Positions 1 to 8,323 are shown, counted from the first letter of the stretch. The stretch: 64,000 nucleotides of DNA from Streptomyces bluensis (GCF_014650715.1 NZ_BMVM01000011.1:222688-286687); one strand, 5' to 3'. Numbers and translations: made by a program. The notes: generated from the sequence alone by a model not told the origin.

Positions 1-210
1 GCCGCGCTCGGAGTGGTGCTTGGCGAACCGGGAGCCGGCGCCCATCAGAGCGGTGAACCGGCCCAGGACGCCGACGTCCTGGTCGAGGACGGTGGCAAGG
101 ATGTGGGCGGCCTCGCGCGGCGGTGCGAGCGCGAGATGTTCGGACAGCTGGCCGATCTGGTCGGCGATCTCCTGGGCGAATCTCACGGGGTGAACAGAGG
201 GGTCGGTCAC
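1..210 (-). CDS. Hypothetical helical protein, 3' end beyond window
   Basis: Seventy codons are visible from a GTG start at 210, with AGGAG four bases upstream; the C-terminus lies outside the window. The visible part is hydrophilic and probably all-helical (FAQEIADQIGQLSEHL, then ILATVLDQDVGVLGRFTALM). It resembles in size and composition the other small helical proteins of this minus-strand operon, but I do not recognise a family. It would be the last visible gene of the transcript from the promoter at 3.64 kb. The function is unknown. Confidence 0.6.
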   Translation of the reverse strand, partial: MTDPSVHPVRFAQEIADQIGQLSEHLALAPPREAAHILATVLDQDVGVLGRFTALMGAGSRFAKHHSERG

Positions 211-472
211 GGGTCTCCTGGTCGGGATGCGGGGGCGTGGGAGTTAGCTGTGGTGGCCGAGGCGGCGGGAATCGTCCAGGGCGGATTCGGGGCGCCCGGT
301 GGCCAGTGGGTTGGCCCCATCACGAGGGCTCAGGACGAGGGCACGCAGGTATCGACGGAAGAAGACGACAGCCAGGCGGGGCGGACGTTCAGCTGTGATC
401 GGCGGTGGGGTTCGGCGGGGTGTGAGTGGTACGGAAAGCTCCTGAGGTGGGGGTGATGAGTGGGCGGGGCGG

Positions 473-1219
473 TCAGCGAGTGCGGGGCGCGCGCCGGGAG
501 GAGGGCGGCGGTGCGGCGGCGAGGCAGTGGCCACGGGCTGCGGTGATCCGTGCTTCGAGCTGGGCCTGCTCGTCGTCGTATCCGTGCAGGGTCTGGGTCA
601 GGCGGGTGTAGGGCCCGCATCCGTACAGCGGTGTTCCGACGGCCATCCGCAGCAGCGGGTCATCGGAGGCGAGGCCGCGGGTGAACGCGGCGACGACGCC
701 GGGCGGGGTGTGGGTGCTGAACGCGGCCGTCCACCAGGTATGTCCGTCAACCGTGCAGGCGGCGTGCCACGGCCCGCGCGTGGGGCTGAGTGCGGTCTCC
801 TCCGCGAAGCGGACCAGGCCGTCCGGTGACACGGCGGTGGGCGTGGGAGCGGCGGCGTCCGTGGTCCAGCCTGCCGCGTGCAACGGGCCGAGGACATCAG
901 GGTCGTGGCCCAAGGCCGGTCGCAGCATGGTGTTGACGAGCTCGGTGACGTACTCGACGGGGATGTGCGCGCCGAGGAGCGCTGCCCAGTCCTGGCCGTG
1001 AGAGGTGGCGGCGCGCAGGCTCCAGGTCCAGGCCGCCCGGCGGCTGAGGGCGACGTGCAGGCGCCCGTCGGGGCTGGCCAGGGCGGTGTGCTGGTCGAGC
1101 GTGGACACGTCCCGCCAGCCGTGGCCGCGCAGCAGCCACTCGGTCAGGTGTTCCCAGTCGCCGCCGCCGGCGAGATAACCGGGCGCCGCCAGGACATAGG
1201 GGATGGTGGGGTGGGGCAT
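473..1219 (-). CDS. DUF317 family protein
   Basis: A 248-residue protein from an ATG at 1219 preceded by AGGAG. It carries two DUF317-like repeats: the first opens with the characteristic YVLAAPGYLAGGG, the second holds WWTAAFSTHTPPGVVAAF, the usual 'W...F...TP..v..af' signature. DUF317 proteins are almost confined to actinomycete plasmids and conjugative elements and have no proven function. The protein ends in a low-complexity tail, PPPSSRRAPRTR, like many others in this element. It lies in a minus-strand operon behind a frame-broken gene whose remains overlap its start. Confidence 0.85.
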   Translation of the reverse strand: MPHPTIPYVLAAPGYLAGGGDWEHLTEWLLRGHGWRDVSTLDQHTALASPDGRLHVALSRRAAWTWSLRAATSHGQDWAALLGAHIPVEYVTELVNTMLRPALGHDPDVLGPLHAAGWTTDAAAPTPTAVSPDGLVRFAEETALSPTRGPWHAACTVDGHTWWTAAFSTHTPPGVVAAFTRGLASDDPLLRMAVGTPLYGCGPYTRLTQTLHGYDDEQAQLEARITAARGHCLAAAPPPSSRRAPRTR

Positions 1220-1666
1220 GGGGCTCCTGCAGGACGGACCAAGGGCCTGGGCGACGTCAGCCGGCGGACGCTGCGGGCCCGGGAGGACGCCCCGGCTGGG
1301 GGCGCGGGTGTGGTCGGTGCGGCGTGCTGGGCGCGGATCTCGGCGGCGGCGCTGCGGTAGGCGGCTGCGTCGAAGAGATAGTCGGGGATGTGGACGACGT
1401 ACCCGGCCATGAGAAGTGAGGGAACGGCGCGGGAAGCGAGCTGCTTTTTTCGTCCTCGCCGAGGTGGTCGGGGACCTCGTGCCAGATGTTGGTCGGACCC
1501 AGACGAGCCTGCGGGCTGGGCGGCTTTTGCGTTCGAAGCCGAGGTTGTCGAGCAGCGCGAGGGGCTGCTCGGGTGCGCCTGTGGGGGTGTCGGCGTGGAC
1601 GGTGTCGGTCAGGGGTTTGCGGTAGGTCTCGACGTCGGTGCCTTCGTCGTCGGCACGGTTTCCCAT
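1144..1666 (-). pseudogene. Frame-broken small hypothetical gene
   Basis: An ATG at 1666 with AGGAGA upstream opens MGNRADDEGTDVET and runs to about 1530. Coding-like sequence then moves to a second frame (PTNIWHEVPDHLGEDEK, about 1500-1450) and to a third (QLASRAVPSLLMAGY then VVHIPDYLFDAAAY, 1440-1340). The same layout (a WxRLP-like stretch, then a helix, then an 'AGYxVxxDxxL' end) is seen in the intact gene at 4743-5108, which supports one original protein. The second break falls in a run of six T (plus strand, about 1445-1450), so a homopolymer sequencing error is possible. The third-frame remnant runs to 1144, overlapping the next gene. Confidence 0.55.
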
Positions 1667-1718
1667 GAGACGGATCTCCTGTTGCGGTGAAGCTCCTTGA
1701 AGGTCCCCGCCCAGCTCT

Positions 1719-2465
1719 TCAGCGGGTGCGATACGGGGCCGGTGCGACGGGTGGCTGGGCCGGTGTGGTGTCCAGCGCGGGCCGGCCGGGACGGCGGGGC
1801 AGCAGCACTGCTCCGACTCCCAGCTCGGCCAGACGGTGCCCCACCGCGCGGACGGACGCGGCCACCTGGGACGTATGGCCCTCGGACAGTACGAACAGGT
1901 GCCGGGGCGCATCGAAGGCGAAGCCGTGTTCCGTCAGGATCTGGGCGATGTCGTCCCGGTCGGGCTCGGAGGTCACGATGTCCTTGCCGGACCAGGTCAT
2001 CACCACACGCTGCTCCCCAGGGGTCCGGGATGCCGGCAGGCGGGAAGCGTTGTCTCGGACCTGGGCGAGGGCCTGGTCGTAGCGGGGCAGCAGGCGCAAC
2101 GAGACGTGCTTGGCGGCACGGAAGGGGTTCGCGTCGACGGCGATGCCGTCGGGCTGGCGGACCCCTCGGAACGCCTCCGCGGGCAGGTCTGTCGGGGCCA
2201 TGGCGGCGATGAGGAAGCCGTCGTCGTGGCCCGTGTGTTCCATGACAAACAGCCGCGTGCCGTCATCTCGGCTGAGAACCGCGCAGTGGTCGACGGGGTG
2301 CTCGGCCAGGGCGTCGGCGACCTGGTCCATGTCCCAGACATCGGCGGTCAGCTCGTCGTCGGAGGTGCTGGCATGTTCCGGGTGGTACTGGCAGCTCCAC
2401 TGGCCGGGCAGTTCGCCGGCGAGTACGGCGGCGAAGGAGGCGAGGGAGTCGTCGGGGGCGGGCAA
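1719..2465 (-). CDS. Element-specific 'LPGxW' family protein, copy A
   Basis: A 248-residue protein from a TTG at 2465 with GAGGAG six bases upstream. I do not recognise a named domain, but it is clearly paralogous to the genes at 5532-6710, 11326-12081 and the broken one at 13710-14497. Shared marks are LPGQW near residue 20, a central block on the user side of 'DGF..AAMAPTDLP', then DGIAVDANPFRAA and LRLLPRYDQAL. A C-terminal half with 'IAQILTEHGFAFD' resembles the small domain of copy D at 5532. The tail ends PAQPPVAPAPYRTR. Soluble, no signal peptide or membrane segment. Confidence 0.7.
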   Translation of the reverse strand: MPAPDDSLASFAAVLAGELPGQWSCQYHPEHASTSDDELTADVWDMDQVADALAEHPVDHCAVLSRDDGTRLFVMEHTGHDDGFLIAAMAPTDLPAEAFRGVRQPDGIAVDANPFRAAKHVSLRLLPRYDQALAQVRDNASRLPASRTPGEQRVVMTWSGKDIVTSEPDRDDIAQILTEHGFAFDAPRHLFVLSEGHTSQVAASVRAVGHRLAELGVGAVLLPRRPGRPALDTTPAQPPVAPAPYRTR

Positions 2466-2492
2466 GAGTCTCCTCGGGGCAAGAGGGGTGGG

Positions 2493-2657
2493 TCATCTCC
2501 GGCGACCGGTGGAGGCCGGCGCGGTGGTGAGAGCACTGGGGCTGGTGGGGATGCGGAGTGGCGGGCAGGCGCAGTCGGCTGAGGCTTCCGTCTCGCTCAG
2601 GCCGGTCTTGGGCGCGCACGCCTGCCGGGCGGGGCTGGGTGTGGGCCGGTCGGCCAT
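2493..2657 (-). CDS. Possible 54-residue Cys-containing peptide
   Basis: A short frame between two operon genes: ATG at 2657, stop at 2493, MADRPTPSPARQACAP to the end STGRR. It has three cysteines (one early, then CAC), two-thirds low-complexity Pro/Ser/Thr. No good ribosome-binding site is seen, so it is doubtful; its reason for listing is that it fills the 212-bp gap between 2678 and 2465 and ends in RR like its neighbours. Confidence 0.35.
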   Translation of the reverse strand: MADRPTPSPARQACAPKTGLSETEASADCACPPLRIPTSPSALTTAPASTGRRR

Positions 2658-2677
2658 CCGCAACGGGCACTAAATTT

Positions 2678-3121
2678 CTAGGGAGTTGATGGAGAACGTG
2701 CGGAGGTTGCCGTGGTCTGGGCGACGGGCAACGCGGGGGCGGGAGCCGTCTGATGAGGCGTGGCAGCCAGGTCTGCGGCAATGGTTCCGAGGTCCTGCTG
2801 GATGCCGAGCAATCGGCGGGCGATCTACTCCAACTGGTGCTCCCAGGCGGGGCCGTAGGCGTCGGGAAGGGCGCCGAGGCGGTGCGCCGCGTGCTCGACG
2901 AGGCCGCGCGCGGTGGCCAGTGGCCCGGTTGCCTCGTCGGCGAGCCGTTGGAACAGCTGGGCGAGTTGTGCGGATTCCTGCCAGGTGGCGTCGAGTTCGC
3001 TCAGGCTGGCGGCCAGCTGCGCGGGCCAGTGAACGGCGGGGGTGGCTGCGGTGCGTCGGCGCCGGCGCGCAGCAGCGTCAGGGCCCGGCCGGGGCGGCGG
3101 GTGGGGAGGGTCACCGGCCAC
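2678..3121 (-). pseudogene. Small helical protein gene interrupted by in-frame TAG
   Basis: From a GTG at 3121 (overlapping the previous stop by 11 bases) the frame reads about 98 residues, WPAQLAASLSELDATW through YGPAWEHQLE, then meets TAG at 2825-2827. The same frame goes on with clearly protein-like sequence, IARRLLGIQQDLGTIAADLA, and a Pro/Ala/Thr tail to a second TAG at 2678. A single CAG to TAG change (Gln to amber) would explain this. The whole would be about 147 residues, matching the other small helical proteins of the element. Either a nonsense mutation, an error or readthrough; the first is simplest. Confidence 0.55.
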
Positions 3122-3548
3122 CTCGCGCGTCGTGCACGTGGACGAGCTGGTTGAGGTGGGTTAGGGAGTACCAGCCGCAGTCGAAGGACCCGCTCCCGAA
3201 GGGCACCTTGGGCAGCACGTAGTCTTCCAGTGTGCGCCGGTGGATCAGGCAGTCGGGGCAGTGGCGGGAGAGGTGGATCATGTAGCGGGGATGGGCGGTG
3301 ACGAAGGTGCGCTCGCCGCCTTTGGGGTTGCGCAGCCGCCAGCCGTCCTCGTCCGTCGGTGTGTGCCAGGAGGGGGCGACGATGGTCATGACGTCGCCTG
3401 ACAGGCGGCCGTTGGCGACGCCGGTGGGGATCACGACGGTGTCGCCGGGGGTGAAGTGGGCGTGGGTGATGTCCCGCCTGGCGGTCAGCGTCTCAAGGGA
3501 GGATCTCCAGGCGGCGGGTATGTGCGAGGGGCCGGGAGCGTCGGGCAC
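3111..3548 (-). CDS. Hypothetical protein with CxxC motif
   Basis: A 145-residue protein from a GTG at 3548 with AAGGAG upstream. The N-terminal half has a beta-rich look (PGDTVVIPTGVANGRL, then VMTIVAPSW and ERTFVTAHPRYMI); the C-terminal half has RHCPDCLIHRRTLEDYV, a possible zinc knuckle, and ends DCGWYSLTHLNQLVHV. The last residue is Arg. It is the first gene after the hairpin promoter at 3608-3643, and overlaps the next gene by 11 bases. No family recognised. Confidence 0.75.
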   Translation of the reverse strand: MPDAPGPSHIPAAWRSSLETLTARRDITHAHFTPGDTVVIPTGVANGRLSGDVMTIVAPSWHTPTDEDGWRLRNPKGGERTFVTAHPRYMIHLSRHCPDCLIHRRTLEDYVLPKVPFGSGSFDCGWYSLTHLNQLVHVHDARGGR

Positions 3549-3607
3549 AGCAGGGCTCCTTCCACGAGCGGCGCGGGGTGGCGGTGGGAGGCTCAATGCT
3601 CCGGAGG

Positions 3608-3643
3608 ATCCCCGGTTTCGGTAACCGGGGATCGTCGGGTATA
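3608..3643 (-). promoter_or_regulatory. Hairpin promoter P1 (minus-directed)
   Basis: Read on the minus strand: TATACC, five bases, then arm ATCCCCGGTT, loop ACCGA, arm AACCGGGGAT (palindrome 3608-3632). The same layout recurs at 8791, 23846, 24896 and 28789. The position of the hexamer would start transcription at or just inside the palindrome, so it is either a repressor operator over the start site or a hairpin at the mRNA 5' end. It lies 60 bases upstream of the GTG at 3548. Confidence 0.7.
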
Positions 3644-3655
3644 ATCGCGGGTCGG

Positions 3656-4153
3656 CTACCGGAACGGGTTTTCGGTGCCGCGGTCGTGTTCGGTGGCGGC
3701 GTCGAGGAGTTCGGGCAGATCGGTGCCCTCGGCCTCGCGCTGGTCGATCCACCACCCGGCCCGCGTGACGGTGCGGATTTTCTCCTCCAGCACCACCCAG
3801 TCGGTCTCGTCCCAGGTGCCCTCGGTGACCAGGGCGGCATACGCGCGGGTGACAAGCTGGTGGCGGCAGCGCTCGCCCCAGTCCTGGGCGCGTTCGGTGC
3901 CCTCCAGTGGCGGCATCTCGAACCTCTCGGTCCACTGTGCGGCGGCCTGCTTCTCTTCGGCGCGCCGGGCGGCGAGCCACTCCTTCGTGCTGGCACTGTC
4001 GCCGTCGCGGGCGGCCTTCCAGCAGTCGGTGCAGTCGCGTTCGGTGAGCCAGCGGGCGAATCCGGCGCGCCGGTCGGCAGGGCGGTCGGACAGGTCGCGC
4101 GTGATCTCGTGTCCGCAGGCGTGGACGACGGTCCAGGTCTTCTGGACGGCCAT
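3656..4153 (-). CDS. Hypothetical protein, 'ACGHE...DCTDCW' type
   Basis: A 165-residue protein from an ATG at 4153 with AAAGGAG ten bases upstream. The N-terminus holds VVHACGHEITRDLSD and then RDCTDCWKAA, a C-H-C-C arrangement likely to bind zinc; this type is common in Streptomyces genomes without assigned function. The rest is charged and helical (TKEWLAARRAEEKQ), with two Trp-rich blocks. It is the last gene of the operon that begins at 7264, and its stop lies only 12 bases from the P1 hexamer region. Last residue Arg. Confidence 0.8.
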   Translation of the reverse strand: MAVQKTWTVVHACGHEITRDLSDRPADRRAGFARWLTERDCTDCWKAARDGDSASTKEWLAARRAEEKQAAAQWTERFEMPPLEGTERAQDWGERCRHQLVTRAYAALVTEGTWDETDWVVLEEKIRTVTRAGWWIDQREAEGTDLPELLDAATEHDRGTENPFR

Positions 4154-4200
4154 GGGCGGGAATTCTCCTTTGTGTGGGGGCGGCGCGGGCGCCAGCGGGG

Positions 4201-4644
4201 TCAGGGGGTGCGGGAGGCGGGTGCGTGCTGCTTGGCGAACTGCTCGGCGGCGCGTTCGAGGAGATCCGCCTGGCGCCGCGGGGTCCTGCGGGCAGCGGTG
4301 GCCAGGACGCCGTCGATACGGGCATCGAGGGTGCTGACGGCGTCCAGACCTGCGGCGCGGGCGACGGCCAGGCGCAGTTCGGCGTCGACCCAGGGCCAGT
4401 CCTCGGTCCTGGGCACCGGAGTTGTCTCGTCGCCGCCCAGGGACGAAGCCAGGCCGCGCAGGTAGTGGCCGCCGTCGCTGAGGATCTCGGCCAGCGGGAT
4501 GTCGTCCTCGGCCATGAAGACGCCGTGTTGCAGGAGCGTGAGGACGGCGCAGCGCAGCAGGGTCGGCTCGTCGCGGTCGGGTGAGGTGCAGACCGCGCAG
4601 TCCTCGATGTGGTGGTCCCAAACGGACGAAGACGGGTGGGGCAA
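4201..4644 (-). CDS. Hypothetical protein with N-terminal Cys cluster
   Basis: 147 residues from a TTG at 4644. The first 35 residues carry CAVCTSPDRDE and a further Cys after ten residues (LLRC), a plausible metal site. The remainder is helical, with DGGHYLRGLASSLGGD in the middle and RRQADLLERAAEQFA at the end. It sits between its operon neighbours with 47- and 98-base gaps. Function unknown. Confidence 0.65.
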   Translation of the reverse strand: MPHPSSSVWDHHIEDCAVCTSPDRDEPTLLRCAVLTLLQHGVFMAEDDIPLAEILSDGGHYLRGLASSLGGDETTPVPRTEDWPWVDAELRLAVARAAGLDAVSTLDARIDGVLATAARRTPRRQADLLERAAEQFAKQHAPASRTP

Positions 4645-4742
4645 GGCGGAAGGGCCTTTCAGAGGTGAGGGAGGGGAAGCGGGGTGGTGGCGACGTCCAC
4701 GGGGACGTGGGCGTGTCGGCCTCGGACCAGCAGTGGCCTCCC

Positions 4743-5108
4743 TTATTGAGGGGACCGAGGAGTCGCTGGGGTGGAAACAGATGGGACGACGGTGGTGGGT
4801 TCACTGGTCACCGCGGGCGGTGATGCGGTGGCGGGCGGCGTACCGGGCGGGCTGCTGCGCAGGTCCGGGTCGAGGTCGACGTTGTAGCGGGCGGCGGTGA
4901 GCATGTCGGCCGCCCACGTGGCGCGCTTGTTCTCCCAGGCGCGGCCCAGGTCGAACGGGAGACGAACCCACTGCCCGCGCAGGGTGGGGTAGGTCTCGAA
5001 TCCGGCGCGGGCCAGGACGCTCGCCGCGAAGGCGTCGTACGGGCCCGCGACCTCAACCTCGCCACCGGGGCCGCGGAGGATGCGGATCGGTGTGCTGGTC
5101 ATGCTCAC
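4743..5108 (-). CDS. Small hypothetical protein ('WVRLP...AARYxV' type)
   Basis: 121 residues; GTG at 5108, or the ATG at 5102 which has AGGTGA immediately upstream. Sequence: ILRGPGGEVEVAGPYDA, then LARAGFETYPTLRGQW, VRLPFDLGRAWENKR and DMLTAARYNVDLDPDL, then a Pro/Ser/Thr tail. It looks like the intact relative of the broken gene at 1144-1666. It overlaps the stop of the upstream gene by 4 bases (GTGA), suggesting coupled translation. No family name recognised. Confidence 0.7.
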   Translation of the reverse strand: MSMTSTPIRILRGPGGEVEVAGPYDAFAASVLARAGFETYPTLRGQWVRLPFDLGRAWENKRATWAADMLTAARYNVDLDPDLRSSPPGTPPATASPPAVTSEPTTVVPSVSTPATPRSPQ

Positions 5109-5554
5109 CTGCCTCGCCCGGGTTTGGAGGAGGGACCGATACCGGTGCCGGGGACGGGCGTGGTGGTGAGAGCGGGAGGCAGGTACGCAGGGCGTGCAGC
5201 GGCTTGCGCGATGCGGGCGCGGGGTGTCGCCAGCCCCTGCTGCACGGTCGGTTGAGGCGGGCCGGGGTCGAGGACGGGCTCGGTGTGCACCTGGTAGCCG
5301 TGGCGGCGAAGGTCCTTCACCGCCTGGCGGGCGCGACGCAGGCCGTCCTTCTCGGGATGAGTCAGCCGGTACAGGCCCGGCGTATCGGGGACCGGCTCGA
5401 ACTGCTCACGGACCAGGAACCAGTGGGCCAGGTGTGGGGGGATATTCGCCGTGGCGATGGCCACGAAGCCGTGTTCGGGGTGGGCACTGAAGCGGAAGTG
5501 GTCAGACAGGTGCGGGGTCCTTCTTCTCGGGTCACCGGCGCGCGGAACTCGCAC
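5105..5554 (-). CDS. Hypothetical protein, start uncertain
   Basis: Up to 149 residues from a GTG at 5554, which would overlap the upstream gene by 23 bases and lacks a ribosome-binding site. A CTG at 5509 preceded by GAAGAAGGA is the better-placed start and gives the protein beginning LSDHFRFSAHPEHGF. The body has ATANIPPHLAHWFLV, then LYRLTHPEKDGLRRARQAV and LRRHGYQVHTEPVL, close in plan to the gene at 4743. It ends in a Pro/Thr-rich tail finishing SSKPGRGR. Confidence 0.65.
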   Translation of the reverse strand: MRVPRAGDPRRRTPHLSDHFRFSAHPEHGFVAIATANIPPHLAHWFLVREQFEPVPDTPGLYRLTHPEKDGLRRARQAVKDLRRHGYQVHTEPVLDPGPPQPTVQQGLATPRARIAQAAARPAYLPPALTTTPVPGTGIGPSSKPGRGR

Positions 5555-6710
5555 CGGGAGCGTGGGCAGGGACTGGCGGGAGCGCGCGGACAGCGTGGTC
5601 GTGTGCGGCGAGTGGGTGGAGCGGGGCGTCGGCGCGGGCCTGGAGCAGGAACACCTCGCGGTCGGCCATCCATGCCTCGATCACGGGCATCATGCGCGCG
5701 TCGCGCTCGGCCTTCGCGTCCCCGTACGTCTCGGCCGGCACTGCGGCCGGAGTCTGGCGGAGGTCGTCCAGACGGGCGTTCCAGTCGGCCAGGATCCCGG
5801 TGCCCTGCGCCAGGGCTTCGCGTAGGCGGTCCAGCGCGGCGGCGTCTTCGGGCCAGGAGGTCGTGGCGGGGCGGCACTGATCGAGCAGGGCCGGTGCGTG
5901 GGTGAGGACGTCGCGGAACTCCTGCCAGGTGAAGTCGGCGGACTGCCCTTCCAGGTCCGGGATGTGGTCGGGGTTCATGGGGCTGCCGTCGCTGAAGCGG
6001 CCGAATTCCTTGATCGCCTGCCGGGCGTCGTACTCCTCGCGGATCCGCTCGAGTGCGAAGGCGACGGTGGCCTTGCGCCGAGTGTGAAGGGCGTAGTGGT
6101 AGGCGGGCAGGAACCGGTTGGCGATCGCGTGAGCGGCCTGCTCGGGCGCGACGGGCAGGACGATGCTGTTCGGCGGACTCGTCTTCGCGACGTGTTCATC
6201 GAAGCCGTTCGGGGCGAAGGCGCCGAGCAGGTAGTGGTGTTGGTGTCCGGGCCGTTCAGTGAGCAGCAGTTCGATCGCCGTGTCGTCGGTCAGGATCGCT
6301 GTGTAGGGGAGCCGCTCGGTTTGGACGGCGTGGATCAGTTCGCCGGCATCCCACAGCCACGGGAGCAGGTCGTGCTGCCACACAGGGTGGCTGTGCACCT
6401 CTACCTTGGCGCTCCAAGTGCCCGGCAGGTGGGCGGCTATCTCGTCGGCGACGTCGACGAGGTAGCGCCTGTTGCTGGCCGTGACGGTGGCCTGGTGGCG
6501 GCGGGCGGTGGGGATCAGCTGGTGCACGGCGTCGCGCGACGTCTGCGGATTGTTGACCGCCTTGGCGAACGTGCCGTCGTCGCGGCGCTGGAATCCGATG
6601 CGCTTCAGTGCGGTCTGTGCCCACCGGTACCGCTCGCCGTGAGCGACGGCGACGATGCCGGCGCTGGCACTCAGGGCGAGCGTGATTTCGGCGGGGGGTT
6701 TGGAAGGCAT
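5532..6710 (-). CDS. Element-specific 'LPGxW' family protein, copy B (extended)
   Basis: 392 residues from an ATG at 6710. The central region (residues about 85-225) matches copies A and C: LPGTWSAKVEVHSHP, a block ending QHHYLLGAFAPNGF, NSIVLPVAPEQAA and NRFLPAYHYAL. An N-terminal extension of about 80 residues (RYRWAQTALKRIGFQ, RRHQATVTASNRRYL) resembles the C-terminal small domain of copy A, and a helical C-terminal extension follows. It ends APGASSARR. No catalytic motif seen; I cannot name the domain. Confidence 0.75.
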   Translation of the reverse strand: MPSKPPAEITLALSASAGIVAVAHGERYRWAQTALKRIGFQRRDDGTFAKAVNNPQTSRDAVHQLIPTARRHQATVTASNRRYLVDVADEIAAHLPGTWSAKVEVHSHPVWQHDLLPWLWDAGELIHAVQTERLPYTAILTDDTAIELLLTERPGHQHHYLLGAFAPNGFDEHVAKTSPPNSIVLPVAPEQAAHAIANRFLPAYHYALHTRRKATVAFALERIREEYDARQAIKEFGRFSDGSPMNPDHIPDLEGQSADFTWQEFRDVLTHAPALLDQCRPATTSWPEDAAALDRLREALAQGTGILADWNARLDDLRQTPAAVPAETYGDAKAERDARMMPVIEAWMADREVFLLQARADAPLHPLAAHDHAVRALPPVPAHAPGASSARR

Positions 6711-6730
6711 GCGGGGTTCTTTCGATGGGG

Positions 6731-7264
6731 TCAGCGCTGCAATCGCTGCCGGGGCTGAGGCCCGGCATGGGCAGGCGGTTGCGTCCGTAGCGCGGCCGAA
6801 GGCGGTGTGGAAGGTGGCGCCGGGGCGGGTGCTGGGCGCAGGGCGGTGGCGTTTTCGCGAAGCCGGGCGGCGGCCTCGGCGTATTTCTCGGCTGCGATGC
6901 CCCGCATGATCTCGGGGTCGTTGCGCAGCGGGGAGGCGGCGAGGTCCGGCAGGGCCTCCCGGTGGAAGCCGGTGGCTGCGTAGGTCAGGGCCTCGGTGAG
7001 CACGTTCAGGGCGCCCGCGATCCCGGCAGCGGCCTCGGCGAGCCGAGCCAAGGCGACCCGTTCTGGAAGGTAGACCGTCTCCGGCACGGTGAACCGTTCC
7101 TGCGCGCGCTCGGTGGCGTACTCAAGATGGTGGGCCAGGACGTTGATGTCGTCCGTCAGCGTGACCACGTCGACCGCCGCGGCGTTGGTGGGGAAGGCGT
7201 CGGCGAGTTCGTCCAGGCGCCGGCCCAGGTAGTTAAGGGCGGCCCGGGTGGCGGAGGCGTGCAT
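6731..7264 (-). CDS. Small all-helical hypothetical protein
   Basis: 177 residues from an ATG at 7264 with GAGGCGG upstream. Sequence ALNYLGRRLDELADAF, DVVTLTDDINVLAHHLE, ERVALARLAEAAAGIA and ALTYAATGF point to a helical bundle, then a Pro/Ala tail ending PRQRLQR. It is the first gene of the operon running to 3656; its natural promoter appears to be the hairpin promoter at 8.8 kb, now 1.5 kb away because of the inserted cassette. No family recognised. Confidence 0.7.
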   Translation of the reverse strand: MHASATRAALNYLGRRLDELADAFPTNAAAVDVVTLTDDINVLAHHLEYATERAQERFTVPETVYLPERVALARLAEAAAGIAGALNVLTEALTYAATGFHREALPDLAASPLRNDPEIMRGIAAEKYAEAAARLRENATALRPAPAPAPPSTPPSAALRTQPPAHAGPQPRQRLQR

Positions 7265-7283
7265 CAGACCGCCTCGTTCACAT

Positions 7284-7396
7284 CGCTCGGCTTTGTAGGG
7301 AACGCGGCTTCGTGAGCAGCGGGTTCTGCGCATTCGCTGGATTCCGTGTGAGATGAGCACCGCTTACGTCGGCGGATCATGAGCAGAATGCGCCCG
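7284..7396. repeat. Imperfect direct repeat R1
   Basis: About 113 bp that matches 8534-8643 at roughly 70 per cent. Shared blocks include TTGTAGGGA, CTTCGTGAGCA, GATGAGC and the conserved end GATCATGAGCAGAA. Both copies are in the same orientation and flank the dehydrogenase stub and glycosyltransferase. In the minus frame both read LLMI...SS...E and AHE.A.PT, so the repeat may be old coding sequence. I do not recognise it as a known IS end. Confidence 0.6.
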
Positions 7397-7481
7397 CCGT
7401 GACGACGCGATGGCCGACCTCGGTGGCGCGCACGGCGAGCGGCAGGCCCACGTAGCCTTGACCGGCGACAACAACGTCCAT
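7377..7481 (-). pseudogene. N-terminal stub of a nucleotide-sugar dehydrogenase
   Basis: From an ATG at 7481 the frame reads MDVVVAGQGYVGLPLAV then RATEVGHRVV, the classic Rossmann GxGYVGLPLA start of UDP-glucose/GDP-mannose type dehydrogenases (WecC/TuaD/Ugd group). After 28 residues it runs into the R1 repeat and stops at 7377. A complete enzyme would be over 400 residues, so this is a truncated end of a gene that stood head-to-head with the glycosyltransferase at 7513. Confidence 0.75.
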
Positions 7482-7512
7482 GACGACTCCAATCTGGGTA
7501 AGGAGCACCGCT

Positions 7513-8286
7513 GTGCCCCTGGTTTCTGTGGTGATGCCTGTGCACAATTCGGCGGCCACGCTCGGGCCCGCGGTTCGGTCGGTGCTGGCGCAGACCCACA
7601 CCGATCTCGAACTGCTGATCACGGATGACGGATCCTCGGACGGGTCGATGGATCTGCTGAGAGAGCTGGCGCGGCAGGACGAGCGGGTCCTGCCGGAGGC
7701 AGCGGTCCGGCAGGGGGGCGCGGCTCGGGCCCGCAACCTGGCCATCGCGCGGGCCCGGGGTGACTACGTCGCCTTCCTCGACAGCGACGACTTGTGGCTT
7801 CCGACGAAGGTCGAGAAACAGCTCGCCTTCGCTGCGACTGCCGGGACGCCCCTGACGTTCACCTCCTACTACAAGATGGACGCCTCGTTCGCGGGCGAGG
7901 CCGCCGACTTCATCCCGAACGGACGTGTGGTGTGGGCACCGGAACGCGTGGACTACAGCGCGATGCTGGTCCAGGACCACATCGGTGCCCTGACCGCCAT
8001 GTACGACCGCAGGGTGGTCGGTACGAGGCTGATGCCGGACATGCCGAAGCGGCAGGACTACGCGCTCTGGCTGTCGATCATGCGGGATGGGACTCTCGCG
8101 CGGGCGCTGCTGGAGCCGTTGGCGGTGTACCGGGCGCAGCGGGCCGGGTCGCTCTCATCGAACAAGCTGTCGCTGGTCCAGTACAACTGGGCCCTGTACC
8201 GCCGGCACGAACAACTCGCGATGTTCCGGTCGGCTCGCGCGCTGGCCGGGTCGGCATGGCACTCGGTGCGGAAGTCACGCATCTAG
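7513..8286 (+). CDS. Family 2 glycosyltransferase
   Basis: 257 residues from a GTG at 7513 with GTAAGGAG upstream. It opens with the GT2 GT-A signature LVSVVMPVHNSAATLG, then LLITDDGSSDGS (nucleotide-binding Asp), ARARNLAIARARGDYV and AFLDSDDLW, the DxD-type metal site. It would transfer a sugar from a nucleotide sugar to an acceptor at the cytoplasmic face; the acceptor is unknown. It is oriented against the surrounding minus-strand operons, lies beside a dehydrogenase stub of a sugar pathway, and is bounded by R1 and R2, so it is a captured fragment of a chromosomal polysaccharide cluster. Confidence 0.88.
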   Translation: MPLVSVVMPVHNSAATLGPAVRSVLAQTHTDLELLITDDGSSDGSMDLLRELARQDERVLPEAAVRQGGAARARNLAIARARGDYVAFLDSDDLWLPTKVEKQLAFAATAGTPLTFTSYYKMDASFAGEAADFIPNGRVVWAPERVDYSAMLVQDHIGALTAMYDRRVVGTRLMPDMPKRQDYALWLSIMRDGTLARALLEPLAVYRAQRAGSLSSNKLSLVQYNWALYRRHEQLAMFRSARALAGSAWHSVRKSRI

Positions 8287-8323
8287 CCCCCCGATCACGA
8301 GCTTGGGGCGACCGGCGTGTCCG

